A DNA stretch of 64,000 nt from Limnomonas spitsbergensis (GCA_037349105.1 JAYJMM010000036.1:5244001-5308000), one strand, 5' to 3'; shown: positions 22,206 through 35,859, counted from the stretch's first letter. The notes: a model not told the origin generated them from the sequence alone. Made by a program: numbers and translations.

Positions 22206-22998
22206 GCACCTTCAAGGCATGGAGGCTGAATTAAGAGGTTGTCTAAAAGTGAATATGAATAATCTAAGGAATGTCGGTATCTGGAATTTGAGAATCTGAC
22301 GATTGCAAAGATTGCAAAGCTATGATGTGAAAAGTCAACCGGAGTTGGCATGCCCTCTGAACGCTTTTGCTAGATGGTGTGCTTGCGGCAGGCGATCAGG
22401 GGCCTCTGATGGCTTGCGGCTATCGCTTGTGGGCGAGTGTGTGATATATACCGGAAGCATGACAGAGGTGCGGGATCCCAAAGTACTCAAGCCGTTCCTG
22501 GTATCGTTATGCTTCTGGTCGGCATGGAGCAGCTCCTTCAAGCCGACTGATAAACCGACTATTAGCATGTTAAGGGAAAACCAAAAAGCGGCACTTCATT
22601 ACTACCTGTACGGAACTAAAGATCCCTGTATCGACACCTGCATGCCGTACATAGGTCCCTTTGCAAATCGATGCACCCTGGAGCGTGGATTGAAGGGGAA
22701 TACTGATATGGCGGTGGAAGTCAGCGAATTGTAGGACGAAGTTGTGAAGCTGCTTTATAGTACCATGGTGTCAGCTTTGCGTTTGGGCGTTTTTTATAAT
22801 TTAAGGGAGCACTGAGATAGAAGTGACAGTGTGCTCAGAAGGTGAGGAAGAAAGGGAACGCCGACGCGGCGTGCGTGGAATTTTTGAGGTAGAGGTTGAA
22901 GGGACGCTTAAGCCCTAGTATCTATTCCCTTTAAAAGAGAATTGTTACTTCGACGGGTGTATAAGAAAACCGATATTAAGAAGAGTAAAAATATAGAG
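22206..22998. other. ODR4 downstream region; dispersed repeat, no gene supported
   Basis: It contains an unspliced 143-codon open frame (22303-22734) with no family resemblance and a copy of the GAATGCCGATGCG-type dispersed repeat at about 22846-22940. The ODR4 3' end and polyadenylation site must lie here, but no unmistakable signal was identified. Confidence 0.4.
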
Positions 22999-24430
22999 AG
23001 AAAAAGAAGGAGCTTGGCTTCAGGTGTCTGGCCATAGTGGTACCATGCACATGGTAACATTAGACCGGCATTGAAGGTGGGTCGTCATGTACGACAAGTC
23101 TGAGATGGTGAGGAGTATAGTGATAGCAGAGTTGCAGAATATGTGTATTATAATTAATGGCATGCCGGGTCGATAGGCTAAAAAGTGTATCAGCAATGCT
23201 TAGCTTTTGTACACAATAAATGACATGACGTTTTTCTCGTACGGCACGGATTGCGAGTTGTTTATAAAGACATCCCCAAATGTGCTGCAATTGCAGTAAA
23301 TTGCTTTTATGTTTTTTGTCTTGTAGCATATTCGCCAGACTCACAACAAACCGCAGCTCCCCACCAATGCAAAGTGCAAACGTATGTCTCAGACGCAGAC
23401 GCCTTGTAGAACCTACCTACCATCTTGATCATAGCTCACCCTTAATTGCGTGTACGGTATAATTAAGTTGCCGTCCCCTGACCCCCGGGTATAAATTATT
23501 TATGTATTTCAATGTTGTCGTCAGGGAATAATCGTTTCTTTAATCCATTCCCACGGCACCGAAATTCGCGGCGGTTGAATATCCTAAGTCTTACAAAACT
23601 AGGGATACGCAGTGCCTTATTAAGCCCGGGGCCCCGGGCCATGCTCGATTTTTTTATGTGGGAAGTGTGGAATTCTGGTCATTTTTTCTTCGACGTCCAC
23701 TGGCATATGTAGGATGATAGCAACCTCGTCGGCTGCAATGGCGTAGGGCACCTCAGCTTCAACTACTACCTGGCCGGTCGACTGGATTAACTGGATATCA
23801 CTTGGATTTTGCCAAGACATGTAATTTTACATCGATTTGGAACGAAAATAGACCAGCTTAAGCCGAGCATCAACTGAGTCGATTTTGTCCTCAAAGCCCG
23901 GTTTGTGCCATGACTGAGAGCCCCATCCTTATTTTAGGGGACACTGGGCAAAAATCGGATTCTAGAAAACATGAAGAAAACAAATTTATCAGTGGTAAAA
24001 TAACAAAAACTTGGGTAGCTTGCAAATAGCCTACAGGGTAGCTTGGGGATACTTCTGCGTCTGAACTTTTTTATTTATCCACTGACATGAATCAAACATT
24101 TTGTTTAATCACACCCGTTATAAAAAAATGAACACGTAAAAGAATGAGACACGAAAGCAAGAGCGCACTTAACCGACCTGATTGGAGTATGTGTAAACCC
24201 TGTCATAGCCTGCGTCGCATGAATTTTTTGGAAATCGCCTTGGGAGGTAGTTCCTGAAACAATCCCAGATGTACACGAAAGTACATCGCCAACCTCGTGC
24301 ACACAGTGTGGATCTGGTTAGGATCATCCCAGGATTCTTAACGGCGACCACTTTGGCTTGGAATCCACCCAATTGGAACGTGCCCCTAGAGGTCTCAGTA
24401 AGGACTTGCGGGTAATGGGGCTCCTGAGGC
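22999..24430 (+). repeat. Left arm of 3.2-kb palindrome
   Basis: These 1432 bp are the near-perfect reverse complement of 24730-26156, with scattered substitutions and small indels. The outer end reads AGAAAAAGAAGGAGCTTGGC. No conserved open frame or transposase is recognisable in the arm. Confidence 0.9.
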
Positions 24431-24729
24431 TTTTTAACGGGGACGCTGCTGGTCTGGTCTGAACGTTATAAGTGGGTTTCAGGGAATGGGCCGGATTAGA
24501 TAATCCGACCCCAGACTTGGAAAAGGCCAGCCTACCGGTATTGGCTGTCCTGCTACATGGCTAGAGACCTGAGGCCATTGGCCAACGAGGTGCTGAATAT
24601 AGGCAACTTTGAGTGACAGTGGCAATCCGCACGGCATTTGATAGCCCGGAAGGTGAATGATGCACGCCGTTCGCGAATGTCCCGTCCTACAAGTTTCCAA
24701 ACACGGACGCAAATGGGCTGGCTTGCGAG
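24431..24729. other. Spacer of the 3.2-kb palindrome
   Basis: About 300 bp of unique sequence between the two arms. No gene or RNA is recognised. Confidence 0.8.
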
Positions 24730-26156
24730 GCCTCAGGAGCCCCATTACCCGCAAGTCCTTACTGAGACCTCTAGGGGCACGTTCCAATTGGGTGGATTCC
24801 AAGCCAAAGTGGTCGCCGTTAAGAATCCTGGGATGATCCTAACCAGATCCACACTGTGTGCACGAGGTTGGCGATGTACTTTCGTGTACATCTGGGATTG
24901 TTTCAGGAACCACCTCCTAAGGCGGTTTCCAAAAAATTCATGCGACGCAGGCTATGACAGGGTTTACACATACTCCAATCAGGTCGGTTAAGTGCGCTCT
25001 TGCTTTCGTGTCTCATTCTTTTACGTGTTTATTTTTTATAACGGGTGTGATTAAACAAAATGTTTGATTCATGTCAGTGGATAAATAAAAAAGTTAAGAC
25101 GTAGAAGTATCCCCAAGCTACCCTGCAGGCTATTTGCAAGTTACCCAAGTTTTTGTTATTTTACCACTGATAAATTTGTTTTCTTCGTGTTTTCTAGAAT
25201 CCGATTTTTGCCCAGTGTCCCCTAAAATAAGGATGGGGCTCTCAGTCATGGCACAAACCGGGCTTTGAGGACAAAATCGACTCAGTTGATGCTCGGCTTT
25301 AGCTGGTCTATTTTCGTTCCAAATCGATGTAAAATTACATGTCTTGGCAAAATCCAAGTGATATCCAGTTAATCCAGTCGACCGGCCAGGCAGTAGTTGA
25401 AGCTGAGGTGCCCTACGCCATTGCAGCCGACGAGGTTGCTATCATCCTACATATGCCAGTGAACGTCGAAGAAAAATGACCAGAATTCCACACTTCCCAC
25501 TTACAAAAAAACCGAGCATGGCCCGGGCTTAATAAGGCACTGCGTATCCCTGGTTTTGTAAGACTTAGGATATTCAACCGCCGCGAATTTCGGTGCCGAG
25601 GGAATGGATTAAAGAAACGATTATTCCCTGACGACAACATTGAAATAAATAAATAATTTATACCCGGGGGTCAGGGGACAGCAAATTAATTATACCGTAC
25701 ACGCAATTAAGAGTGAGCTATGATCAAGATGGTTGGTAGGTTCTACAAGGCGTCTGCGTCTGAGACGTACGTTTGCACTTTGCATTGCTGGTGGGAAGCT
25801 GCGGTTTGTTGTGAGTCTGGCGAATATGCTACAAGACAAAAACATAAAAGCAATTTACTGCAATTGCAGCACATTTGGGGATGTCTTTATAAACAACTCG
25901 CAATCTGTGCCGTACGAGAAAAACGTCATGTCATTTATTGTGTACATAAGCTAAGCATTGCTGATACACTTTTTAGCCTATCGACCCGGCATGCCATTAA
26001 TTATAATACACATATTCTGCAACTCTTGCTATCACTATACTCCTCACCATCTCAGACTTGTCGTACATGACGACCCACCTTCAATGCCGGTCTAATGTTA
26101 CCATGTGCATGGTACCACTATGGCCAGACACCTGAAGCCAAGCTCCTTCTTTTTCT
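24730..26156 (-). repeat. Right arm of 3.2-kb palindrome
   Basis: This is the reverse complement of 22999-24430. It ends CTCCTTCTTTTTCT exactly where the left arm of the 10.6-kb inverted repeat begins (TGACGTGGTGTAGTAACC). Confidence 0.9.
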
Positions 26157-26977
26157 GACGTGGTGTAGTAACCAGAGATCTCTTGTAGTAAACTATCGCA
26201 TAGTGGAGTGCGTGAGCATGGACCTCGCTCGCTGCGTTTTCATCGCCAGCATATGCGAGATTTACCGGGCACACGTGCACTGGCAAACGCTTTCTGCACG
26301 CAGACTACTAAGATTGGGACGTAAATCGTAATTATGTGCACCTGCTGCGTAGGAATCGTACGACGAGCGCGTCGAGTGGCGAATAATCCGCCGACCACAA
26401 AATAGTGTCCACATCACTCGCATCGTCCGTCGCGCGACAGCGATGGAATATAAGAAAGTGTCGACTTTCCAGCACAAGCGCGTGTGGCATGAATCATAGG
26501 TTATGCATTGACAAGCTTTCTCTGCAGCGTTTTACATTGTTTGGTCATGGCCCCCTCCGTCGAGTAACCTCGCTACACGACCGCATCTCTCGCCAATCGC
26601 GTAAGCAGTTGCGATCATCAAGCTCTCGACAGTTGGTCTCTCCCATAAACTCACTTTCCGCAGAGGTCCAACGAGGAACGACATTAGCGGAGTTCTTGTG
26701 CATACCATAATATCATCGTACATTTATTTTCAGCAGTCAATCACAAAGTGGATGTTACTGAAGTGTCCACATGCTCCTGCATGGGGTGCACACGCATGAT
26801 GGGTTGTACTTTGGGTAGGTGGAATCATAGCCTGACCTTTATCGACGCTATGCACCATCCCACGCTCTCTGATATCGTTGACAAACGCATATTGGGGTTG
26901 TCTACACCAGGCAGTCTGTTCACGCGTGATGACCTGCATAACTTTTCCACTGCATGCGCTTATAAAACTGTATTACC

Positions 26978-27051
26978 TGCCCTCCAACGGGATCGAACCG
27001 TTGACCTGCGCGTTATTAGCACGCCGCTCTGACCAACTGAGCTAGGAGGGC
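26978..27051 (-). tRNA. tRNA-Ile (anticodon AAU), left palindrome arm
   Basis: A full 74-nt cloverleaf is readable on the minus strand. The acceptor stem pairs GCCCTCC with GGAGGGC, and the D-arm contains TAGCTCAGTTGGTCAGAGC. The anticodon loop is CTAATAA (anticodon AAT) and the T-arm has GGTTCGATCCC. The discriminator is A and no CCA is encoded. There is no intron. A T4 run follows the 3' end on the transcribed strand (AAAA just left of the gene on the plus strand), as expected for RNA polymerase III. Confidence 0.96.
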
Positions 27052-27835
27052 TGCCTGTCTTTGTGACCTGTTTTATTTATTCAATAGTCGTCTATTGATT
27101 GCCCGATGGGTCGCTAAGGCTTTACTTAGGAGGAGACTAGAATGCCGAACGTACGCAAGGATAAAGGACACGGCATGAAGGAAATGAAAAGAAACTACAG
27201 GGCGTTTTCGAAAAGTAAGATGTGAGTATGTGACGTATCCCTCTAAGACGCGCCAGGCCTGCCCGAGGCCTGCCGCGACGTTTGCCTCTACGGGCCACGC
27301 CTCGGGGACGCTGTCAGATAAGTCTGTCACTCAAACTCGAATACCGTACGTATTTCAGATTTATTTCAACCACATAAGAGATCGCCCAACGTCATACGCT
27401 TGGGTACGCTTAGGGTGTTGGACAGCCAGCCCAAGAATTGATGCGCCTCGCACAGCCAGCATTAACATACTTCGTGAGTCGATCAAGCAATTTTAGGTGG
27501 GCACCTGAGATTACATAAAACGCCGAAGGAGTTTAGGGTTGGGAGTTCGTTTGGCCATCAATAGAAACCTTCGACAAGAGTTGCGTAACGTACTGCGCCA
27601 CAGGGCGAATTGAGTAGCGAGAAAAATTCATCGATGCGGAGGAACTCTTTGAAGATGCCATAGATGCCCAGGAGTAGCTCATCCAGGAGAAGGAAGACGA
27701 GGATATTGGGTTATTTGGATTACTCCTGGCTGCTGATGCCGAAATACACGCAACAGCAGCAGGTCTCAATCAGGCAGTTAATTACCGGCACAATGTGGGC
27801 AGGACAGCGGATATCAGATGCCGTGAGAACGATGC

Positions 27836-28200
27836 ATGCAGTAGCTACCCGCATGCATGCCAATACACCTTCCGCAAGCAGTTGCTCCCCGCAGGCAAGC
27901 CGGCTCCCCACTTGAATGACAACACCGTGCCTGCACGCAGAGCATCCCACTGGCACGACAGCACTCCGCATGCATGTAGAAGCGTTCCACCGGCAGGACA
28001 GCACCCTGCCAGCATGCAAAGCACCCAGCCGGCATAACGTGCGCCCGGCCATACGGATTGCACCATGCGTGCCTGCAGTAGCGCCCCACCGGCACGACCC
28101 CACTGACATGCACTGCATGCATGCTGATGCACCTTGGCCCCACCTACCTCTGGCAGAAAGACATACGGTACACTCTATGCATGATGCCTAACTACCTACC
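27836..28200. repeat. Degenerate ~50-bp repeats leading into the 41-bp array
   Basis: CATGCATG, GCACGACA and CCGGCA motifs alternate in decaying units. The mirrored block is at about 34730-35090. Confidence 0.55.
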
Positions 28201-28289
28201 TCACTCGCATGCACTTCCTGAGGGCAACAAAACAGCCACACCCACTGGCATGAACTACATGCACCCTTTAGCAACATCACCCCCACAGA

Positions 28290-29540
28290 CATGCTCTGCT
28301 TGCACATTGCAGCACCGCTGCACCCACTGGCATGTACTGCCTGTGCGCAGCAGCACCATTGCACCCACTGGCATTTACTGCATGTGCACAGCAGCACCAC
28401 TGTACCCACTGACATGCACTGCATGTGTGCAGCAGCACCATTGCACCCACTGGCATGTACTGCCTGTGCGCAGCAACACCACTGCACCCACTGACATGCA
28501 CTGCATGTGTGCAGCAGCACCACTGCACCCACTGGCATGTACTGCATGTGTGCAGCAGCACCACTGCACCCAATGGCATGTACTGCCTGTGCGCAGCAGC
28601 ACCACTGCACCCAATGGCATGTACTGCCTGTGCGCAGCAGCACCACTGCACACAATGGCATGTACTGCATGTGCGCAGCAGCCCCACTGCACCCAATGGC
28701 ATGTACTGCCTGTGTGCAGCAGCACCACTGCACCCAATGGCATGTACTGCATGTGTGCAGCAGCACCACTGCACCCACTGGCATGTACTGCCTGTGCGCA
28801 GCAACACCACTGCACCCACTGACATGCACTGCATGTGTGCAGCAGCACCACTGCACCCACTGGCATGTACTGCATGTGCGCAGCAGCACCACTGCACTCA
28901 CTGGCATGCACTGCACGTGCGCAGCAGCACCACTGCACCCAATGGCATGTACTGCATGTGCGCAGCAGCACTACTGCACCCAATGGCATGTACTGCCTGT
29001 GCGCCGCAGCACCACTGCACACAATGGCATGTACTGCATGTGCGCAGCAGCACCACTGCACCCAATGGCATGTACTGCCTGTGCGCAGCAGCACCATTGC
29101 ACCCAATGGCATGTACTGCATGTGCGCAACAGCACCACTGCACTCACTGGCATGCACTGCCTGTGCGCAGCAGCACCACTGCACCCAATGGCATGTACTG
29201 CCTGTGCGCAGCGACACCACTGCACCCAATGGCATGTACTGCCTGTGCGCAGCAAAACCTCTGCACCCAATGGCATGCATACTGCATGTGCGCAGCAGCA
29301 CCACTGCACTCACTGGCATGCACTGCCTGTGCGCAGCAGCAACACTGCACCCAATGGCATGTACTGCATGTGCACAACAACACCTCCACACCCACTAGCA
29401 TGCACTGCCTGTGCGCAGCAGCACCACTGCACCCACTAGCATGCACTGCCTGTGCGCAGCATCACCACCGCACCCACTAGCATGCACTGCATGTGCACAG
29501 CAGCACCACTGCACCCACTGGCATGCACTGCATGTGTGCT
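28290..29540. repeat. 41-bp minisatellite (~30 copies), left arm
   Basis: The unit is CACTGCACCCAATGGCATGT followed by ACTGCCTGTGCGCAGCAGCAC, with CACTG/CAATG and CTG/ATG variants. The unit lacks stop codons in most frames, so very long overlapping open frames arise on both strands. They are artefacts. Confidence 0.92.
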
Positions 29541-30412
29541 ACAGTACCGCAACACACATTGACACGCAACACATACACGGTGATGCATCGCCGTACCCAC
29601 TAGCATGTACTGCCAGCTTACTGCTGTACCTCCGCACCCACTGGTATGCAGTCATGCCAACACTGCTGTAGCGCTTCAACCACTAGTATGCACTGCATGC
29701 CAACACTGCTGCAGTACCGGACCCACCAGCATACACTACATGTATGCTGAAGCATGAATGCACTCACAGACATGCAACGCCTGTATGCTGAAGCATGACC
29801 GCACTCATTGGCATGCACTGCCCCTTCGCTGCAGTACCGCTGCACCCCCACTACCATGAATGGCATGTGCAATGGAAGCCAACGAGTGAAAATACCAGTT
29901 CATGTGCCTTGTGTTCTGAGTTCCGTGAATGGATACCGGTAGTGGTTTATGGATGCTTAGGACAGAAGCTTCAGCCCAACAGCCATTGATAACACAACAG
30001 TGAAGGCACTGAACATTGGAAGCCAATCAGTCCCGCATCCACTTTATCTGCATTGTGTCTTGAGTTACGTGTGTGGGTACTGGTAATTGTCCATCGATGC
30101 TTAGGATGGGAGCTTTAGCTTAACAGCCATTGACCACGCAACAACGGTGAAGATGCACACTGGAAGCAAATCAGTCCGCATCTACTTAATCTGCCTAGTG
30201 TTATGAGTTACGCGAATGGATATTGGCAGTGGTCCATGAATGCTTCAATGCTTAGCATAGGGGCTTCAGCCCAACAGCCATTGATTGATAACACAACAGT
30301 GATGGCGATGCACATTGGAGGCGAAGCAGTCATGCAACCACTTCATCTACCTTATGCTATGAGATCCAGGAATGGATACCAGTAGTGGTCTAGTGATGCA
30401 CTTGTTAGATTT

Positions 30413-32863
30413 TTTGTGCCAAGCTGACATTCATAACACAATAGTGATGGCACGACACACTGGAAGTCAAGTAGCCCCGGGGCAACTTAATCTCGCTTGT
30501 GTTATGCAGTCCGGGAACTATGTATATCAGTAGTGGTCATTGGGAGCGAAACAGCCACACAACTCCAGCTCAGAAGTCTAGCAAACTGGAAAAACAGTCC
30601 TAAAATATTTCAACAAAGGCATAGCATTACTTTCTGGAGGAATTTGGGTTATTTGGACACCTGCAAGTTGGCCTCAGCCACCGCGGCGCCCTCAAAGCGG
30701 GGGGGCTGAGAGGACCATTGAGAGCGAAAAGCCCCAAAACACCTTCTCGTAATTCTTCCTAACTGGAACAGCACTCCTGATTTTTTGTCAACAAAGGCAT
30801 AGCATTGGTGTTTTGGAGGAATTTTGACATATGCAAGTTGGCTTCAGCCACCGCGGCGCCCTCAAAGCGGGGGCCCAGAGGACCATTGACAGCAAAAAGC
30901 CCCCAAAACACCTCATAATTCTTCCGAACTGGAACAGCAAGCCTGAAATATTTCAAAAAGGGCATAGCATTGGTGTTCTGGAGGAGTTAGGACACCTGCA
31001 AGTTGGTTTAAGCCTCCGCGGCGCCCTGAAAGCGGGGCTAGGAGGGCCATCGAGAGCGAAAAAGCCCCCAAACAACTTCTCAGAATTCAACCAAACTGGA
31101 ACAGCACTCCTGATATATGTCAACAAAGGCATCGCATTGGTGTTCTGGAGGAATACGGACACCTGCAAGTTGGTCTCAGCCACCGTGGCGCCCTCAAAGC
31201 GGGGCCGAGAGGGCCATTAAGAGCGGAAAAACCCCAAAACGCCTTCTCAGAAATCAACCATACTGGATCAGCAGTCCTAAAATATGTCAAGAAAGGCATA
31301 TCATTAGTTTCTGGAGGAATTTGGATACCAGCAAGTAGGCCTCAGCTACCGTGGCAGTGTGGCACCCTTAAAGCAGGGGCCGAGAGGGCCATTGAGAGCA
31401 AAACGGCATACCCAAACACCTCCTCAGAATTTGACCAAACTGGAACAGCAGTCATAATGTCTGTCATCTATGTCTGCCAGTGGTTTTCCTAAGGAATTAG
31501 GACACTATTAAGTAGGCTGCAGCTACCAGTGCAGCCTTTAAAGGAGGGCCGAGGGGGCCATTGAGAGCCAAACGGTCCCTTATTACATCCTCAGAATTGA
31601 ACAAAACTGGACACGCAATCTTGAACTGTGTCAACGAAGTCACTGGTGTCTGAGGCAATAAAGACACCTGAGAGTTGGTATCAGCTACACATGCAGCCGC
31701 CGGCAAGGCGTTGCACATACGGGAGGGCACAATGCATGAGGACGTGGTGTTGCAATGACTGTCAGGGCGGGCACAGTGCGGAAGGGTGGGGAGCTGCGAC
31801 CAATGTCAGGGCGAACATACGTGCGGTCGTTGCGCATGAGGGCTGGGAGCTGCCACCCACAGCAGGGAGCTGCAGGGCGATGCAATTAATGACACGGCGC
31901 TCGACATACGGGGGACATTCAGCATCGGGGCAGTGCGCAGCAACGACAAGCATGGTGCACAAACAGGCAAGCGCCACACACACGAGCGGGTTGCAGAGGA
32001 TGCGGGTGGCGCTCTGCAGCCTGGTGAGGTGCTCCACATACTGGCAAGGCATGGTGCTGTGACTGTTGGAGTGTTGTGCATGCGGCCATGCACCCACCGG
32101 CAGAATAGAGCAAGACAGCATTAACCAGCAAGGCGTTGTGTACGCGGCAAGATGTCAGTCAACATTGAATCATACGAATGTTGCACTAACTCGGTCTCAG
32201 TTGCAGCGTAAATCGAAGTGATAGTTCCATCTCTGGTTCCCTCAAGGAATCCTCATTCCTCAGGTACGGAATCAGGTACGGAATCGCCTAATATTTGCGG
32301 AATGGTTTGGAATATCTGACGCTGTCCACCCTGCAAGCGCTATGACCCCGACCGCAAACCCTGAAAACCCCATCGTATGGCGGAGCATCCGAGCTACTGA
32401 CGACGTTCGTAACGAGGACTGCATCCACTTTTACCGTCGATACCGTAGAAACGTTTAGGGTCCGCGGCGCCCGGCGCCCAGGACTCCGCGCACCCCGCCA
32501 AAAAGATTTCCCCCCGTCGATCAGCAACTAGTCACCGAACGTAGGCAAGACAAACGAAGAAGGAACGGTCAAGAAGAAAGAAAAGCTCGACTGGCACAAG
32601 TCGATGAGTGTGATGCCACGTGTCCTTCCAAGACGGGCCAGGCCTGACGCGACGTTTGCCTCTAGCCTTGTACAGACCACGCCTCGGGAACGCAGTGCAC
32701 CCTAAAAGCGCTATGACCTCCTCCGAAAAACCTCCTCAAAATCTGAGGCACTTGGGCTACTGACGACGTTCGTAAAAAATCATCTTAAGAACGGCCGTGC
32801 AGCAGCGAATGATTAGTTTAATTTAACGCTGTGCAGCAGGTAAATTAATTTAACGTCGCACAC
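30413..32863. repeat. Core of the 10.6-kb palindrome with ~166-bp tandem repeats
   Basis: Between the arms, about 30590-31690 consists of six to seven diverged units of ~165-172 bp. Each has ACCTGCAAGTTGG, CACCGCGGCGCCCTCAAAGC and a GGGCCATTGAGAGC-like stretch. Next comes a region with GGGAGCTGC repeats (31690-32080), then 32300-32800. There two related blocks share CTACTGACGACGTTCGTAA, and one carries a diverged copy of the arm segment GACGTTTGCCTCTA (27275). No protein-coding gene is supported. Confidence 0.75.
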
Positions 32864-33739
32864 AAATCTAACAAGTGCATCACTAGACCACTACTGGTAT
32901 CCATTCCTGGATCTCATAGCATAAGTTAGATGAAGTGGTTGCATGACTGCTTCGCCTCCAATGTGCATCGCCATCATTGTTGTGTTATCAATCAATGGCT
33001 GTTGAGCTGAAGCCCCTATATATGCTAAGCATTGAAGCATTCATGGACCACTGCCAATATCCATTCGCGTAACTCATAACACTGGGCAGATTAAGTAGAT
33101 GCGGACTGATTTGCTTCCAGTGTGCATCTTCACCGTTGTTGCGTTGTCAATGGCTGTTAAGCTAAAGCTCCCATCCTAAGCATCGATGGACAATTACCAG
33201 TACCCACACACGTAACTCAAGACACAATGCAGATAAAGTGGATGCGGGACTGATTGGCTTCCAATGTTCAGTGCCTTCACTGTTGTGTTATCAATGGCTG
33301 TTGGGCTGAAGCTTCTGTCCTAAGCATCCATAAACCACTACCGGTATCCATTCACGGAACTCAGAACACAAGGCACATGAACTGGTATTTTCACTCGTTG
33401 GCTTCCATTGCACATGCCATTCATGGTACTGGGGGTGCAGCGGTACTGCAGCGAAGGGGCAGAGCATGCCAATGAGTGCGGTCATGCTTCAACATGTACA
33501 GGCGGTGCATGTCTGTGAGTGCATTCATGCTTCAGCATACATGTAGTGTATGCTGGTGGGTCCGGTACTGCAGCAGTGTTGGCATACAGTGCATACTAGT
33601 GGTTGAAGCGCTACAGCAGTGTTGGCATGACTGCATACCAGTGGGTGCGGAGGTACAGCAGTAAGCTGGCAGTACATGCTAGTGGGTACGGCGATGCATC
33701 ACCGTGTATGTGTTGCGTGTCAATGTGTGTTGCGGTACT

Positions 33740-34620
33740 GTAGCACACATGCAGTGCATGCCAGTGGGTGCAGTGGTGCTGCTGTGCACATGCAGTGCAT
33801 GCTAGTGGGTGTGGAGGTGTTGTTGTGCACATGCAGTACATGCCATTGGGTGCAGTGTTGCTGCTGCGCACAGGCAGTGCATGCCAGTGAGTGCAGTGGT
33901 GCTGTTGCGCACATGCAGTACATGCCATTGGGGGCAGAGGTTTTGCTGCGCACAGGCAGTACATGCCATTGGGTGCAGTGGTGTCGCTGCGCACCGGCAG
34001 TACATGCCATTGGGTGCAGTGGTGCTGTTGCGCACAGGCAGTGCATGCCAGTGAGTGCAGTGGTGCTGTTGCGCACATGCAGTACATGCCATTGTGTGCA
34101 GTGGTGCTGCTGCGCACAGGCAGTACATGCCATTGGGTGCAGTGGTGCTGCTGCACACAGGCAGTACATGCCATTGGGTGCAGTGGGGCTGCTGCGCACA
34201 TGCAGTACATGCCATTGTGTGCAGTGGTGCTGCTGCGCACAGGCAGTACATGCCATTGGGTGCAGTGGTGCTACTGCGCACAGGCAGTACATGCCATTGG
34301 GTGCAGTGGTGCTGCTGCGCACAGGCAGTACATGCCATTGGGTGCAGTGGTGCTGCTGCGCACATGCAGTACATGCCAGTGGGTGCAGTGGTGCTGCTGC
34401 ACACATGCAGTGCATGTCAGTGGGTGCAGTGGTGTTGCTGCGCACAGGCAGTACATGCCAGTGGGTGCAATGGTGCTGCTGCACACAGGCAGTGCATGTC
34501 AGTGGGTACAGTGGTGCTGCTGTGCACATGCAGTAAATGCCAGTGGGTGCAGTGGTGCTGCTGCACACAGGCAGTACATGCCAGTGGGTGCGGCGGTGCT
34601 GCAATGTGCAAGCAGAGCAT
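33740..34620. repeat. 41-bp minisatellite (~21 copies), right arm
   Basis: The mirror image of the array at 28290-29540, with roughly nine fewer units, so the arrays have changed length since the arms were duplicated. Confidence 0.9.
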
Positions 34621-35859
34621 GTCTGTGGGGGTGATGTTGCTAAAGGGTGCATGTAGTTCATGCCAGTGGGTGTGGCTGTTTTGTTGCCCTCAGGAAGTGC
34701 ATGCCAGTGAGGTAGGTAGTTAGGCATCATGCATAGAGTGTACCGTATGTCTTTCTGCCAGAGGTAGGTGGGGCCAAGGTGCATCAGCATGCATGCAGTG
34801 CATGTCAGTGGGGTCGTGCCGGTGGGGCGCTACTGCAGGCACGCATGGTGCAATCCGTATGGCCGGGCGCACGTTATGCCGGCTGGGTGCTTTGCATGCT
34901 GGCAGGGTGCTGTCCTGCCGGTGGAACGCTTCTACATGCATGCGGAGTGCTGTCGTGCCAGTGGGATGCTCTGCGTGCAGGCACGGTGTTGTCATTCAAG
35001 TGGGGAGCCGGCTTGCCTGCGGGGAGCAACTGCTTGCGGAAGGTGTATTGGCATGCATGCGGGTAGCTACTGCATGCATCGTTCTCACGGCATCTGATAT
35101 CTGCTGTCCTGCCCACATTGTGCCGGTAATTAACTGCCTGATTGAGACCTGCTGCTGTTGCGTGTATTTCGGCATCAGCAGCCAGGAGTAATCCAAATAA
35201 CCCAATATCCTCGTCTTCCTTCTCCTGGATGAGCTACTCCTGGGCATCTATGGCATCTTCAAAGAGTTCCTCCGCATCGATGAATTTTTCTCGCTACTCA
35301 ATTCGCCCTGTGACGCAGTACGTTACGCAACTCTTGTCGAAGGTTTCTATTGATGGCCAAACGAACTCCCAACCCTAAACTCCTTCGGCGTTTTATGTAA
35401 TCTCAGGTGCCCACCTAAAATTGCTTGATCGACTCACGAAGTATGTTAATGCTGGCTGTGCGAGGCGCATCAATTCTTGGGCTGGCTGTCCTACACCCTA
35501 AGCGTACCCAAGCGTATGACGTTGGGCGATCTCTTATGTGGTTGAAATAAATCTGAAATACGTACGGTATTCGAGTTTGAGTGACAGACTTATCTGACAG
35601 CGTCCCCGAGGCGTGGCCCGTAGAGGCAAACGTCGCGGCAGGCCTCGGGCAGGCCTGGCGCGTCTTAGAGGGATACGTCACATACTCACATCTTACTTTT
35701 CGAAAACGCCCTGTAGTTTCTTTTCATTTCCTTCATGCCGTGTCCTTTATCCTTGCGTACGTTCGGCATTCTAGTCTCCTCCTAAGTAAAGCCTTAGCGA
35801 CCCATCGGGCAATCAATAGACGACTATTGAATAAATAAAACAGGTCACAAAGACAGGCA

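Larger units (their letters stand above)
26156..30412 (+). repeat. Left arm of 10.6-kb palindrome
   Basis: These 4257 bp match the reverse complement of 32864-36757 at near identity. Single-base differences are visible (for example GGGTGTTGG here against GGGTGTAGG in the other arm), and the 41-bp array differs in copy number. The arm carries a tRNA-Ile gene on the minus strand and the minisatellite at 28290-29540. The remaining sequence holds only short open frames that are mirrored in the other arm and lack family resemblance. Confidence 0.92.

Noticed and set aside
22303..22734. 143-codon plus-strand frame downstream of ODR4
   Set aside because: No recognisable domain and no splice or homology support. 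Retained only as a description of the intergenic stretch.
28290..29540. Possible CRISPR array
   Set aside because: Units are contiguous 41-bp repeats without unique spacers, in eukaryotic DNA.
28121..34790. Cys/His-rich open frames (MYCLCAAAPLHP and HAVHAIGCSG type) on both strands
   Set aside because: Products of the 41-bp arrays in the two palindrome arms. The resemblance to metal-binding proteins is a by-product of the repeat unit.
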